Part shown: one piece after another, positions 32,911-42,444 of the stretch
Numbering within the stretch: the stretch's first letter is position 1
Layout of the letters: each line of letters starts with the position of its first letter
Assembly: GCA_902780455.1 (NCBI GenBank)
Contig: CACZFO010000006.1
Location: forward strand, 1 to 64,000
DNA: 64,000 nt
From: an uncultured Bacteroidia bacterium
Lineage (GTDB): Bacteria; Bacteroidota; Bacteroidia; Bacteroidales; UBA932
Direction: 5' to 3'
Notes under the pieces: model-generated
Told to the model about the DNA's origin: nothing
What the model saw: only the letters and a program-made list of their open reading frames with translations
Databases searched by the model: none
Program-made: the position numbers and the translations under genes

Positions 32911-35900
32911 ATGAAAAAAACAATTAAGCTGCTTGCCTTGACGGTTATGAGCTTGTTTGTAGCCACCGGCGTTTTCGCCCAGGTTACGACATCTTCCATG
33001 AGCGGAAAGGTGAGCGAAAAGGACGGAACTGGAGTTGCCGGTGCTACCGTAATAGCCACCCATACTCCTTCTGGAACAAAGTACTACTCCGTTACCGACA
33101 ACAACGGTAATTACCGTATTCCTAACATGCGTGTCGGCGGTCCTTACGAAGTTACAGCAACCCTTATGGGATATGCAGATGCAAAGACAGACGGAGCTTA
33201 CCTGAAACTGGGTGAGAACTTCGTCCGCAACATCACAATCTCAGAGCAGTCTGTGGCTTTGGATGCAATCGTTGTAAAGGGTGGAGTCGTAAACCCTATG
33301 TTGAACTCAGACAAGGACGGTGCTTCCACCAACATCAGCACAGCCCAGCTCCGTCAGCTTCCTTCTATCAGCAGGGGTATCACCGATTTCACCAAGTTGA
33401 CTCCTCAGGCCAACGGAACATCATTCGGCGGCAGGGATAACAGAATGAACACCGTGACAATTGACGGTGCAGTATTCAACAACAACTTCGGATTGAGCAC
33501 AACCCAGATCCTCCCTGGTGGACAGGCACAGCCTATTGCCCTTGATGCAATCGAGGAAATCACCGTTAACCTGGCACCGTTCGACATCCGTCAGAGCCAG
33601 TTCACCGGCGCATCCATCAACGCAGTTACCAAGAGCGGTACAAACAGGTTCACAGGAAGCGTCTACACTTATTTCCGTCCTAAATCCTTCACAGGAGACA
33701 AGGTTGGAAACAGCAAGGTTCCAGGTGCTCACGATTCCAAGGCCCAGACCTTCGGAGTTACCCTGGGCGGCCCTATCGTAAAGGACAAGCTGTTCTTCTT
33801 TGTCAGCGGCGAGCTCGAGAAGACTACAAAGCCTTCAGGCGCATGGGAGCCTAGCACTTCAGGTGTTGCAGACAACGCTACCAGAACATCCCGTACAACC
33901 GTTGCAGACCTCCAGAAGATGCATGACTACCTCCTCTCTACATACGGATACGAGGCTGGTGCATATCAGGATTTCCGCAACTTTGAGGAGAAGAACCATA
34001 AGATCCTTGCCAGAATAGACTGGAACATCAACAAGAGCAACAAGTTGACCCTCCGTTACAACGAGGTTATCGGAACTTCAGACGTTCTTACCAATGCTAC
34101 TTCAGCTCCTGGTACCAGAGGATCCGGCCGTATTTCAGCTCAGTCAGTTGCATTCCAGAATGCCTGGTACGGCTTCGAGAATACGGTAAGGAGCATCACC
34201 GGTGAGTTGAACTCCAACTGGGGCAAGGTTTCCAACAACTTCCTGGCTTCCTACACCATGATTGAAGACAAGAGAACTTCCGATTCAGACGAGTTCCCGT
34301 TCGTTGATATCTACAAGGGCGGAGACCAGTACATGGCATTCGGTTACGAGCTCTTCACCTACAACAACGACGTTATCAACAATACGCTCTCCATCAAGGA
34401 CAACCTGTCATTCTCACTGGGAGCTCACAACATCACCGTTGGTGCAGGTTATGACCAGCTCTACTTCAAGAACAACTACATGAGAGAGGGTACCTCATAC
34501 TACAGGTACAACTACAATAACACGGCAGACCCTGCAACTGGAATCGTTTATGCAGACGGTATGGATGCTTTCTATGCAGGTGCAACCCCAACTTCCTTTG
34601 CTATCCAGTACGCTTACAAGGCTGGTGAGAAGCCAGGTGTTGAACTCTCATTCGGCATGGCTTCCCTCTATGCACAGGACGAGTGGAAGGTTTCTGACAA
34701 CTTCAAGCTTACTTACGGTCTGAGGGCAGAGATGCCTATCTACCTCAACAAGCTCGATGCAAACGCTGCTGTTGACGAAGTCGGTTTCAACAAGTGGAAC
34801 GACAACTGGAGAGACCACTACAAAGTAGGTGTTGCTGCAGACAAGAATTACCATATCCAGAGCGGCAAGTGGCCTAAGAGCAGGGTACAGTTCTCACCAA
34901 GAGTTGGTTTCAACTGGGATGTTCTGGGCGACAGAAGCGTTCAGGTTCGTGGTGGTACAGGTCTGTTCACCGGATTCCTCCCATTCGTATGGTTCACCAA
35001 CCAGCCTAACGGTTCCGGTATGATCCAGTCTCCTGAGGTTACTATTACAGACCACAAGACACTTGCCGATGCAGGTATCAAGTTCAACCCTAACTTCAGA
35101 GACCAGATTGACAAGAATCCGACCCTCCTTCCTACAACTCCTGGCAAGCTTCCTAACAGCCCTGCTTTTGCAGAGGTTGACAAGGACTTCCGCATGCCTC
35201 AGGTTTGGAGAACCAACCTCGCAATTGACTTTGAACTTCCTTGGAACATGGTATTCACCCTTGAGGAAATCTTCACCAAGGATATCAACGCCGTAATGCA
35301 GAAGAACATCAACATGCAGTATGCAGCCGGATACTATTCAGGTGCTGACATGAGGCCTTACTGGACTGCCAAGAAGATCAACAACAACATTGGTTCTGCA
35401 ATGCTCCTTACCAACACCAACAAGGGATTCCAGAATTCCATCACCGCACAGCTGACCAAGAACGCAAGCAAGGGATTCAGCGGAAGCATCGCCTACACCT
35501 ATACTATAGCTAAGGACGTAACTTCCAACCCTGGTTCAACCGCAGCATCCGCTTGGAGTTCAAACCCTGCAATCTGGCAGCTTAACGACCCTGAGCTCAG
35601 CTACTCCAACTTCGCTGTTCCTCACAGGGTAGTTGGTAACCTGTCATACAGGTTCGAGTGGCTCGACCACTTTGCAACCACCTTCTCACTCCTTTATACA
35701 GGAAGTGCCCAGGGAAGATGCAACTGGATGTATTCAAACGACATGAACCAGGACGGCTACACTGCTGACCTGATGTACATCCCTGGCAATGCAAAGGACA
35801 TTAAGTTTGCAGACTACACTTACAACTGGAAAGATGGTTCAGGTGTAACCCATAAGGTTATGGTTCCGGCATCACTGGCTCAGGCTGCTTTCTGGCAGTA

Positions 35901-36318
35901 TGTCAACGATACCAAGTATCTGCGCAAGCACAAGGGAGAATATGCAAAGAGATTCGCATATGTTGCTCCTTGGCACAACAGATGGGACTTCAAGGTTATG
36001 CAGGACATCTTCACCAACTTTGGTACAGACCGCAGATTCACCCTGCAGGCCAGCCTTGATATCGTTAACGTTGGTAACCTGCTCAACAAGAAGTGGGGTG
36101 CTTACAAGAGCATGACCAACCAGAGCTACGACAATCTCCGTCCTCTTACTTTCGTAAAGGCCGTAGACGGAACCCCTACATTCAGGCTGAATGCAAATGC
36201 AACTGCCAACGACCCTCAGAGTGTAATCCAGAATTTCTACGATGCAAACTCTTGGAAGAAGACAGTTTCCACAAGTTCTACCTGGGGAATGATGTTCGGA
36301 CTCAGACTTATCTTCTAA
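32911..36318 (+). CDS. TonB-dependent receptor, Oar-like
   Basis: An 1135-residue outer-membrane protein. Start 32911 (MKKTIKLLALTVMSLFVATG, cleavage after VFAQ) replaces a 31-codon longer frame. A carboxypeptidase-regulatory-like domain (SGKVSEKDGTGVAGATVIA, DNNGNYRIPNM) precedes a plug with VVKGGVVNPML, GRDNRMNTVTIDG and AFDIRQSQFTGASINAVTKSGTN, all typical of Oar/TonB-receptor family. The barrel ends with WGMMFGLRLIF, a terminal aromatic outer-membrane signal. No SusD partner follows, so this is not a polysaccharide utilisation pair; the substrate is unknown. Codon use is strongly biased to C/T-ending, suggesting high expression. A terminator follows. Confidence 0.92.
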   Translation: MKKTIKLLALTVMSLFVATGVFAQVTTSSMSGKVSEKDGTGVAGATVIATHTPSGTKYYSVTDNNGNYRIPNMRVGGPYEVTATLMGYADAKTDGAYLKLGENFVRNITISEQSVALDAIVVKGGVVNPMLNSDKDGASTNISTAQLRQLPSISRGITDFTKLTPQANGTSFGGRDNRMNTVTIDGAVFNNNFGLSTTQILPGGQAQPIALDAIEEITVNLAPFDIRQSQFTGASINAVTKSGTNRFTGSVYTYFRPKSFTGDKVGNSKVPGAHDSKAQTFGVTLGGPIVKDKLFFFVSGELEKTTKPSGAWEPSTSGVADNATRTSRTTVADLQKMHDYLLSTYGYEAGAYQDFRNFEEKNHKILARIDWNINKSNKLTLRYNEVIGTSDVLTNATSAPGTRGSGRISAQSVAFQNAWYGFENTVRSITGELNSNWGKVSNNFLASYTMIEDKRTSDSDEFPFVDIYKGGDQYMAFGYELFTYNNDVINNTLSIKDNLSFSLGAHNITVGAGYDQLYFKNNYMREGTSYYRYNYNNTADPATGIVYADGMDAFYAGATPTSFAIQYAYKAGEKPGVELSFGMASLYAQDEWKVSDNFKLTYGLRAEMPIYLNKLDANAAVDEVGFNKWNDNWRDHYKVGVAADKNYHIQSGKWPKSRVQFSPRVGFNWDVLGDRSVQVRGGTGLFTGFLPFVWFTNQPNGSGMIQSPEVTITDHKTLADAGIKFNPNFRDQIDKNPTLLPTTPGKLPNSPAFAEVDKDFRMPQVWRTNLAIDFELPWNMVFTLEEIFTKDINAVMQKNINMQYAAGYYSGADMRPYWTAKKINNNIGSAMLLTNTNKGFQNSITAQLTKNASKGFSGSIAYTYTIAKDVTSNPGSTAASAWSSNPAIWQLNDPELSYSNFAVPHRVVGNLSYRFEWLDHFATTFSLLYTGSAQGRCNWMYSNDMNQDGYTADLMYIPGNAKDIKFADYTYNWKDGSGVTHKVMVPASLAQAAFWQYVNDTKYLRKHKGEYAKRFAYVAPWHNRWDFKVMQDIFTNFGTDRRFTLQASLDIVNVGNLLNKKWGAYKSMTNQSYDNLRPLTFVKAVDGTPTFRLNANATANDPQSVIQNFYDANSWKKTVSTSSTWGMMFGLRLIF

Positions 36319-36340
36319 AAGAAGTCTGAACCAGAAGCAA

Positions 36341-36370
36341 AAAGGGTTGGCCGATTGGCCAACCCTTTTT
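36341..36370 (+). terminator. Rho-independent terminator
   Basis: AAAGGGTTGGCC / GGCCAACCCTTT, a 12-bp perfect stem with loop GATT and a T tract, 22 bases after the receptor's stop codon. Being A-flanked on the 5' side, it can also end the convergent DUF4270 gene's transcript. Confidence 0.9.
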
Positions 36371-36405
36371 CTGTATCTGTTATCTTGTACCCAATCACTT
36401 GTGAA

Positions 36406-37809
36406 CTAATCGTTCATGATTGCATAAACTATTTCAATAGTAGGGTAGTTGGTATGAAGAGGACCGTTGAGCTTTCCTACGTAATAAGAAGAAGCGTCAG
36501 CAGAATAATTGGTGCTTGAAGAACCGGTAAGATAAGAACTTGTGGTAGACTCGTTTGCTGTTGAGAACCACATGGCGTATTTCTTCCACTCGGACTGGAT
36601 CTCTGACTTGTCCTTGTTTACCATCTTCTGGATCAAGCTGGATATGTCTCCGTTGAAGTTGCTCTGGGACCTGTTTATGTCTCCCGCATTGTTGGAAAGG
36701 GAGTAGATGTCTTCCAGAGGAGCAAAATAGTAGAACCGTCCGTTTGAATCCCATTCCTTGCTCATCGGATAGAGGTTGGCAGGGAAGCATTTGTTTATGA
36801 ACGATACGGTGGAATTGTCTGTAACGAACGGAAGCTTGTATGTAGCCTTTCCGATGAGGACCTTCTTTGGATTGTAGCCCTTCTTGGCAATCCAGTTGTC
36901 AAGAGTATCCTTCAGGACCATAGGGTCTACGTAAGGTTTGAGCCCTCCGATGCCCTCTGCCATCACATATTCCTTAGGATCTGCACTTTCAAGAGGCGCA
37001 GACTCGTATGAAGAGAAATTCTGGGTGAAGGTGTTGTCTGCAAGAGGAATCATCATGGTGGTATCCTTGCGGTCGAGCCCGCTCTTCCAGGTTGGCTGGA
37101 AGTTGAAGGTTATGTAGAGGTAGGCGCCGCTTGTAGAAAAGACGTTCACCCTTCCGCCGTTGGTTCCGTCTTCAGGAGAGTCGCATGTAAAATACAGGGC
37201 CTTGAACCTGTCCATGAACTTTGCGGAGGAATCCAGTTCCAACTGGGTGGCGCTGAGGATTTCCTTTCCGAAACTGTTCTTGAGCCAAATCCTGAGAGTG
37301 TCTGATCCTGTGTAGACAACGCTTCCGGTATCCACCGGAGTATGGTTGTAGTCAGAAGACTTGATATATCCGTATCTGCTGGTGGTGTCAACCACGCGGT
37401 TCATCCTGTAGACATGGATGTTCTGCGGAAGACCCTTCTGGCTTTCGTCAATCGTGGTGGTGGACGTTCTCTGGATAGTCAGATAGACTTGCTTGATCCT
37501 GCGGTCGTTGCCCCAGTTCATCTTCTTTGTGGAATAAGGGGCGTAGTTGGTAGCAAAAGAGAATTTTGCCAGCCCGAACTCGTCTGTCCTGAGAGCTCCC
37601 AGGACTGCATAGCTGGTAGTCAGGGCCTGGAGGCTGTCCATCATCTTCGTCTGCAACGGCAGGTGGAATGTTGCAGTCTGAAGCTGGAGGGCTTGTTCGT
37701 CCGGGATGTTGTCTGCTCCTAATGTCTTGTCTATTTCTATGCAGGAAGAGGCCAGAAAGGAAATGGATATGGCAAATGATAAGGCTGCTGCCTTGAATAT
37801 TGAATGCAT
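36406..37809 (-). CDS. DUF4270 lipoprotein
   Basis: A 467-residue lipoprotein (signal MHSIFKAAALSFAISISFLASSC, lipobox ASSC). The mature part follows the DUF4270 pattern of Bacteroidota: IDKTLGADNIPDE near the start, strand-rich SYAVLGALRTDEFGLAKFSF, and a C-terminal GKLNGPLHTNYPTIEIVYA. Function is unknown. Its start overlaps the stop of the glycogen-synthase-like gene (TAATG), and this pair is repeatedly found together in Bacteroidota, which hints at a shared but undefined role in the cell envelope. Confidence 0.88.
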   Translation of the reverse strand: MHSIFKAAALSFAISISFLASSCIEIDKTLGADNIPDEQALQLQTATFHLPLQTKMMDSLQALTTSYAVLGALRTDEFGLAKFSFATNYAPYSTKKMNWGNDRRIKQVYLTIQRTSTTTIDESQKGLPQNIHVYRMNRVVDTTSRYGYIKSSDYNHTPVDTGSVVYTGSDTLRIWLKNSFGKEILSATQLELDSSAKFMDRFKALYFTCDSPEDGTNGGRVNVFSTSGAYLYITFNFQPTWKSGLDRKDTTMMIPLADNTFTQNFSSYESAPLESADPKEYVMAEGIGGLKPYVDPMVLKDTLDNWIAKKGYNPKKVLIGKATYKLPFVTDNSTVSFINKCFPANLYPMSKEWDSNGRFYYFAPLEDIYSLSNNAGDINRSQSNFNGDISSLIQKMVNKDKSEIQSEWKKYAMWFSTANESTTSSYLTGSSSTNYSADASSYYVGKLNGPLHTNYPTIEIVYAIMND

Positions 37810-38636
37810 TACTCTTTCAAAAATTTTCCGTAAAACTTAATGTATTTGCTTGTATATGCAGCAGTATTTCCTTCAGTTATCTCCGTATAGGCAAGGGAAG
37901 GCTTCTTTTCTTTTGCCGCAAAGTCAATCACCTCCTTGCTTACGTTCTTGCTGCCGAAAATCACTCCGTCTGCATATTTGACTGCCAATTTTGCAAGATT
38001 TATGCCATTAGGCGTATTGATCAGTTCCACGTCTGAAGGCTTGAGATTGCCTGTAAGCACTTTCTTTGCAAAGGAGGAGGAGAATTTCTCCTTGTTTATT
38101 TCATCGTAGAGGGAAACTATGATCTTGCAGTCTGTGAATATAGGGTCTGCCTTGAAGGTCTTCTTGAGATAGAGAGGCACCAGGCTGGCAATCCATCCGC
38201 TGCAATGGACTATGGTAGGCTGCCACCTGAGCTTCTTTACGGTTTCAAGCGTGCCTTTTGCAAAGAGTATGGCTCTTTCATCGCTGTCCGCAAAGAACTT
38301 GTCCTTCTCATCCCTGAAGATGAACTTTCTCTTGAAGTAATCTTCATTCTCGATGAAATAAACCTGGATCCTGGCCTGCTGTATGGATGCAACCTTTATG
38401 ACCAAAGGGCGGTCCACATCGTTTACGACGATGTTCATGCCCGAAAGCCTTATGACCTCATGCAGCTGGTTGCGCCTTTCGTTTATGCAACCGTACTTGG
38501 GCATGAAAGACCTTATCTCCATACCGTTTTCCTGGGCGGCCTGAGGCATGTACCTTCCTACAATGGCAGAAGGGCTTTCAGGAATGTAGGGAGTAATCTC
38601 CGAGCTTATATATAAAATTCTTACAGGCGCTTTCAT
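37809..38636 (-). CDS. Glycogen/starch synthase N-terminal-domain protein
   Basis: A 275-residue protein equal to the N-terminal GT5 domain alone: ILYISSEITPYIPESPSAIVGRY at the start, then VHCSGWIASLVPLYLKKTF (the usual DWHTGL-type region with His replaced in context), and NTPNGINLAKLAVKYADGVIFGS. The C-terminal GT-B half that binds ADP-glucose in glycogen synthases (about 200 further residues) is missing, so catalysis is doubtful. Similar single-domain proteins beside DUF4270 occur across Bacteroidota, so it is a family trait, not a local truncation. A TATCTTTG box lies at 38661-38654 on the minus strand. Confidence 0.8.
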   Translation of the reverse strand: MKAPVRILYISSEITPYIPESPSAIVGRYMPQAAQENGMEIRSFMPKYGCINERRNQLHEVIRLSGMNIVVNDVDRPLVIKVASIQQARIQVYFIENEDYFKRKFIFRDEKDKFFADSDERAILFAKGTLETVKKLRWQPTIVHCSGWIASLVPLYLKKTFKADPIFTDCKIIVSLYDEINKEKFSSSFAKKVLTGNLKPSDVELINTPNGINLAKLAVKYADGVIFGSKNVSKEVIDFAAKEKKPSLAYTEITEGNTAAYTSKYIKFYGKFLKE

Positions 38637-38693
38637 CCGTAAAATAGTTTATGCAAAGATAACAAAAATTTTTAACTATCGGGCACCTTTTTA

Positions 38694-38701
38694 TATCTTT
38701 G
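38694..38701 (+). promoter_or_regulatory. Candidate -7 box of the ftsX unit
   Basis: TATCTTTG matches TAnnTTTG. With a start near 38708, the ATG at 38710 would have almost no leader, which favours the ftsX start at 38749. Confidence 0.5.
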
Positions 38702-38748
38702 AACCGTCTTTGCGCCTGTTTGAGCGGGCGGATTGGGAGCAAAGAGTC

Positions 38749-39627
38749 ATGAACAGGAAGGAAAAGGGAATATTGCGCCGCCGATTTTGGCGCTCATACA
38801 TATCCTCGGTGATAAGTATCTCTCTGGTACTATTCATCGTAGGTCTTTTTGCCGTACTCTTCCTGAGCGCCCGCAGGATTTCCTCCTATTTCAAGGAAAA
38901 CGTCAAGATTTCGGTCATCCTTGCAGACAATGTGTCTCCCTCCCAGGCCGAGCAGTTCTCGCAGAATCTGGCAAAGATGCCCCAGGTGGTTTCTTCCGAA
39001 CTGATTTCACAGGAGCAGGGCACCAAGGAAATGAAGGAGTTCCTCGGAGAGGATTTCCTGGACCTGTTCGAATCAAATCCGATCCCGGCATCGGTGAACC
39101 TCCAGCTGAGGGAAGAGTATTTTGAGGCGGACAGCATTGCTTCGATCAGGGAAATGCTTTGTGAGGATCCGATGGTGGACGACGTGATGTACCAGGAGGG
39201 AGTGATCTCCGCCATCAACCACAACCTGAGGCGCATGGCTGTTGCATTCCTGTGTTTCATAGCCTTGCTCTCCCTTATCTCCATAGTATTGATAAACAAC
39301 ACGGTACGTTTAAATATCTACTCCCGCAGGTTCTCTGTCAGGACCATGCAGCTGGTGGGTGCCACAAAAGGATTCATACAGCGTCCGTTCCTGCTCAATG
39401 CCGTTACCCAGGGAATACTGAGCGCCTTTGTAGCAACCGCCGCCCTTTGGGGTATAGTGGTCATGGTCAAAAAGCAGATTCCGCAGCTTTCTTCTATCAT
39501 CGGAACGGAAACTTTCCTATATTGCGGCCTGGGATTGATTGTGCTGGGAGTTTTGCTGTGCCTTGTATGCACTTATTTTGTAGTTAGGAAAATGACGGCC
39601 ATGTCTGTGGACAGGCTATATTTTTAG
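38749..39627 (+). CDS. ftsX: Cell division protein FtsX
   Basis: A 292-residue inner-membrane protein with the FtsX layout: cytosolic basic N-terminus (MNRKEKGILRRRFWRSY), TM1 (ISLVLFIVGLFAVLFLS), a periplasmic domain of about 120 residues, then three helices (MAVAFLCFIALLSLISIVLI; VTQGILSAFVATAALWGIVVM; LYCGLGLIVLGVLLCLVCTYF). The FtsX core motif LVGATKGFIQRPFL is intact. With FtsE (not in the window) it controls peptidoglycan hydrolases at the septum. I use ATG 38749; the frame's earlier ATG lies at the predicted transcription start. It heads a plus-strand group with DUF3098, uppP and lpxH. Confidence 0.9.
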   Translation: MNRKEKGILRRRFWRSYISSVISISLVLFIVGLFAVLFLSARRISSYFKENVKISVILADNVSPSQAEQFSQNLAKMPQVVSSELISQEQGTKEMKEFLGEDFLDLFESNPIPASVNLQLREEYFEADSIASIREMLCEDPMVDDVMYQEGVISAINHNLRRMAVAFLCFIALLSLISIVLINNTVRLNIYSRRFSVRTMQLVGATKGFIQRPFLLNAVTQGILSAFVATAALWGIVVMVKKQIPQLSSIIGTETFLYCGLGLIVLGVLLCLVCTYFVVRKMTAMSVDRLYF

Positions 39628-39638
39628 AAGATATCATT

Positions 39639-39881
39639 ATGGCAGACAACAATAATTTCGCTCTTCCCAAGAAGAATCTCATATGGATGGTTCTGGGTTT
39701 TGGAGTAATGGTTCTGGGCTTTGTCCTGCTTGCAGGAGGAGGAAGTTCCGACCCTTCCAGCTTTTCTCCTCAGATATTCAGTGCAAGAAGGTTGTACGTT
39801 GCCCCGGTAGTTATCCTGCTGGGTTGCGCCCTGGTGGTTTTTGCCATAATGCACAAAGGAAAGAATAACAAAAACAGTTAG
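39639..39881 (+). CDS. DUF3098 membrane protein
   Basis: An 80-residue protein with two membrane helices (LIWMVLGFGVMVLGFVLLAGG and RLYVAPVVILLGCALVVFAI) joined by a short loop (SSDPSSFSPQIFSARR), the layout of DUF3098. It is almost always encoded between ftsX and uppP in Bacteroidota, as here (11 bases after ftsX, 3 before uppP). A part in division or undecaprenyl recycling is likely from context only. Confidence 0.85.
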   Translation: MADNNNFALPKKNLIWMVLGFGVMVLGFVLLAGGGSSDPSSFSPQIFSARRLYVAPVVILLGCALVVFAIMHKGKNNKNS

Positions 39882-39884
39882 TTT

Positions 39885-40820
39885 ATGGATTGGTGGCATG
39901 GTTTGATCCTGGGTCTGGTGCAGGGTATTGCGGAATTTCTTCCGATAAGCAGCAGCGGACATCTGACAATTATGCAGGAAACTTTGGGTATAAGCGGACA
40001 AGGCAACCTTGCCTTTGACATCGCCGTTCACGTGGCAACGGTGCTCAGTACCCTGGTTATTTTCTGGAAGCCTGTTTTCAGTTTGGGAAAAGGTCTGTTT
40101 GCCAAAGGCATGAATCGCGAAAAGGATTATATCCTCAAGATTCTGGTTTCTATGATTCCTATCCTGATAGTGGGGCTTTTCTTCAAGGATTGGATTGAGA
40201 GGATTTTTGATACGGGAAGGATAGCCCGCCATACCGGAAATCCCTTGCTGGTGGTTGGTATCTGCCTGATAGTTACGGCAGTACTTCTCCTTATCAGCGA
40301 AATAATCTCTGCTGTCAGGGACCTCAAGAAGGGTAAGGACGGAGAGGACAAGGAACAGAAGCTGGCCGACAGGATGGCCGTGGATGACAACATGACGGGA
40401 GCTGAGAAGAGGAAGGTTTTCTCCCTCCAGAACGGAATCAACTACTGGCAGTCTTTCCTTGTTGGAGTGGCCCAGAGCTTTGCTGTTCTTCCGGGTCTTT
40501 CACGTTCCGGCTCCACAATAGCTACGGGACTGATGGCCAAGGTCAGAAGGGTTTCCCTGGCGCAGTTCGTCTTCATCATGGTGATAGTTCCTATCCTTGG
40601 CGAAGCCTTCCTGGAACTGATCAAGATGTTAAAGGGTGATGACATGAGCACCTTCATGAACGTTCCGGTGCTGTGCGGATTCATTGCGGCTTTCGTTTCA
40701 GGACTTTTTGCCTGCACTTTCATGGTGAAGCTTCTGAAGAAGTTCCGTCTGTGGGGTTTTGCAGTCTATTGTTTCATAGTCGGCGTGCTCTGCATCGTTC
40801 TCCCGTACGCAATAAGGTAG
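39885..40820 (+). CDS. uppP: Undecaprenyl-diphosphatase UppP
   Basis: A 311-residue integral membrane phosphatase that recycles undecaprenyl diphosphate for wall and surface glycan synthesis. The active-site motifs are LVQGIAEFLPISSSGHL (residues 10-26) and LPGLSRSGSTIATGLM (about 204-219). It is about 40 residues longer than E. coli UppP because of a charged cytoplasmic insertion (KKGKDGEDKEQKLADRMAVD), a feature of Bacteroidota members. It follows DUF3098 by three bases and abuts lpxH, so these envelope genes are co-transcribed. Confidence 0.95.
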   Translation: MDWWHGLILGLVQGIAEFLPISSSGHLTIMQETLGISGQGNLAFDIAVHVATVLSTLVIFWKPVFSLGKGLFAKGMNREKDYILKILVSMIPILIVGLFFKDWIERIFDTGRIARHTGNPLLVVGICLIVTAVLLLISEIISAVRDLKKGKDGEDKEQKLADRMAVDDNMTGAEKRKVFSLQNGINYWQSFLVGVAQSFAVLPGLSRSGSTIATGLMAKVRRVSLAQFVFIMVIVPILGEAFLELIKMLKGDDMSTFMNVPVLCGFIAAFVSGLFACTFMVKLLKKFRLWGFAVYCFIVGVLCIVLPYAIR

Positions 40821-41594
40821 ATGGCCCTGTATTATTTCATAGCAGATACTCATCTTGGCCTGGATTACAAAGACCCACGCTCAAGGGAGAGGGCCTTTGC
40901 TTCTTTCCTGAAGAATCTTCCCGAAGATACCGCCCGGGTTTTCCTTCTGGGGGATATCTTCGATTTCTGGTATGAATACAAGAACGTGATACCGCGCGGC
41001 TTCACCCGTACCCTTGGAGCATTGGCGGAGTTGGTTGACCGGGGAGTGAAGGTCAGTTTCATGAACGGCAACCACGACATCTGGACCTACAGCTATCTCC
41101 AGAACGAAATAGGGGTGGAAATCCTCAAGCAGCCTTTTGTGGTGGAGATAGAAGGCCAGAGATTCTGCCTGGGGCATGGAGATGCACTGTGGGACAACAC
41201 CCCTTCCTACAGCTTCCTGCAATCCATCTTCAAGTGCCGTTTCATCCAGATATTGTTCAGCGCCATCCATCCGCGCTGGGCTTTCCTGCTGGGCCACAGC
41301 TGGAGCAAGCACAACCGCCTTACCAGATACAAGGGCGAGAATGACGAGTCTCAGAAGGTTTATCGCGATAAAATAATGAAGGAAAGCGTGGAGTGGGCTG
41401 CCAGGTACCAATCTGAAAATGCATCAGAGGGCAGGATAGACCATTTCATTTTCGGGCATTTCCACATGCCTTTCACCAGGGAGGTGGAGGGTGGCGGAGA
41501 CCTTTCCATCCTCGGCGACTGGATCCATAACCCGGATTATCTGGTGTTTGACGGAAAGACCCTGGAGCGCAGGCAGTTTTCCGGCACCGTATAG
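40821..41594 (+). CDS. lpxH: UDP-2,3-diacylglucosamine diphosphatase-like phosphoesterase
   Basis: A 257-residue metallophosphoesterase of the LpxH group. Metal ligands occur in FIADTHLGLDY, LGDIFDFWYEY, MNGNHDIW, CLGHGDALW and FGHFHMPF, the complete calcineurin-like set. LpxH hydrolyses UDP-2,3-diacylglucosamine to lipid X in lipid A biosynthesis at the inner membrane face. The SFMNGNHDIWTY and GDALWDNTPSY blocks are of the LpxH type rather than the general phosphatase type. It begins directly after the uppP stop codon. Confidence 0.9.
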   Translation: MALYYFIADTHLGLDYKDPRSRERAFASFLKNLPEDTARVFLLGDIFDFWYEYKNVIPRGFTRTLGALAELVDRGVKVSFMNGNHDIWTYSYLQNEIGVEILKQPFVVEIEGQRFCLGHGDALWDNTPSYSFLQSIFKCRFIQILFSAIHPRWAFLLGHSWSKHNRLTRYKGENDESQKVYRDKIMKESVEWAARYQSENASEGRIDHFIFGHFHMPFTREVEGGGDLSILGDWIHNPDYLVFDGKTLERRQFSGTV

Positions 41595-41597
41595 CAT

Positions 41598-42365
41598 CTA
41601 TTCATTGAACATGGAGTAGTAGAGGTAGTCGAACGATCCCGCGTTGTAGAGCAGGATGAGGTCTTCTACCATGCGGTCTTCTCCGTATCTGTCATAGGGT
41701 TTCTTGAGGTCGTTCCCAAAGACTTTTGCCACCGTCTGCCAGAATCCTGCAGAGAGTTTGCCCCTGTACTCCCTGATTATGTAGAACGAGGTTCTTCCCA
41801 TTTCCCTGTCGATGAGCTTGAGGAGCAGTTTGCCCTGGCTGATGGTCATCTTCCTCAGGGGCTTTTCAAATTGCTTGAAGAGTTTTTTCTGGTAATCGGA
41901 AATGTACTTCTCCCTTTCGCGGTCGCTGAAGTCGTTTACGGCAAGTACGCTGTCGGCCTCATGTATGATGGCCTTGGCTTCAAGTGCATAAGGATAGGTT
42001 TTCTTGAAATTGTAGACCAGCCTGCGGTACTGCCTCCAGGACTTGCGGCTGCGGTTCCCCTTCATCCTGGCAAACTTGAAGACGGCAGGCAGCTGGCTCA
42101 CGAATACCGTATCTCCCTCTACTATCTGGTAGGTCATCAGGTAATAGGTTCCGGAGGGTCTTGCCTTCTGCTTCTCCATTTCCAGCTTCATGGCCCTTTC
42201 CTCCCTTTTCTTGATGCGCCTTTGTATGGCCCTGCGGTCTTCCAGGGTCTTCTGGATGTCTGATTTCTTTTCAGGCATCTGCCAGACATCCTGGGCACGC
42301 GAAACCGTATCCGGCAGGAGGGCCAGAAAAACAACCATCAGAAATATGCCTGGAAGCTTTTTCAC
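41598..42365 (-). CDS. DUF4294 protein, secreted
   Basis: A 255-residue protein with signal peptide MKKLPGIFLMVVFLALLPDT and cleavage after SRAQ. The mature part is helical and very basic (KRIKKREERAMKLEMEKQK; KGNRSRKSWRQYRRLVYNFK) and matches DUF4294, including FKKTYPYALEAKAIIHEADS, GKLLLKLIDREMG and VAKVFGNDLKKPYD. Function is unknown. It is convergent with lpxH with a gap of three bases. A TTTG-N18-TATCTTTG promoter at 42399-42370 on the minus strand would give an almost leaderless mRNA. Confidence 0.85.
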   Translation of the reverse strand: MKKLPGIFLMVVFLALLPDTVSRAQDVWQMPEKKSDIQKTLEDRRAIQRRIKKREERAMKLEMEKQKARPSGTYYLMTYQIVEGDTVFVSQLPAVFKFARMKGNRSRKSWRQYRRLVYNFKKTYPYALEAKAIIHEADSVLAVNDFSDREREKYISDYQKKLFKQFEKPLRKMTISQGKLLLKLIDREMGRTSFYIIREYRGKLSAGFWQTVAKVFGNDLKKPYDRYGEDRMVEDLILLYNAGSFDYLYYSMFNE

Positions 42366-42444
42366 GCATCAAAGATAAATATGAATTGATTACTGCAAAA
42401 CTCGTTCTTCTTTTTTCACTATCTTTACGTCAAATTCCGAGACG

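Noticed and set aside
32911-37809. Polysaccharide utilisation locus
   Set aside because: The TonB receptor has no SusD-type partner, no glycoside hydrolases and no sigma/anti-sigma or hybrid two-component genes next to it.
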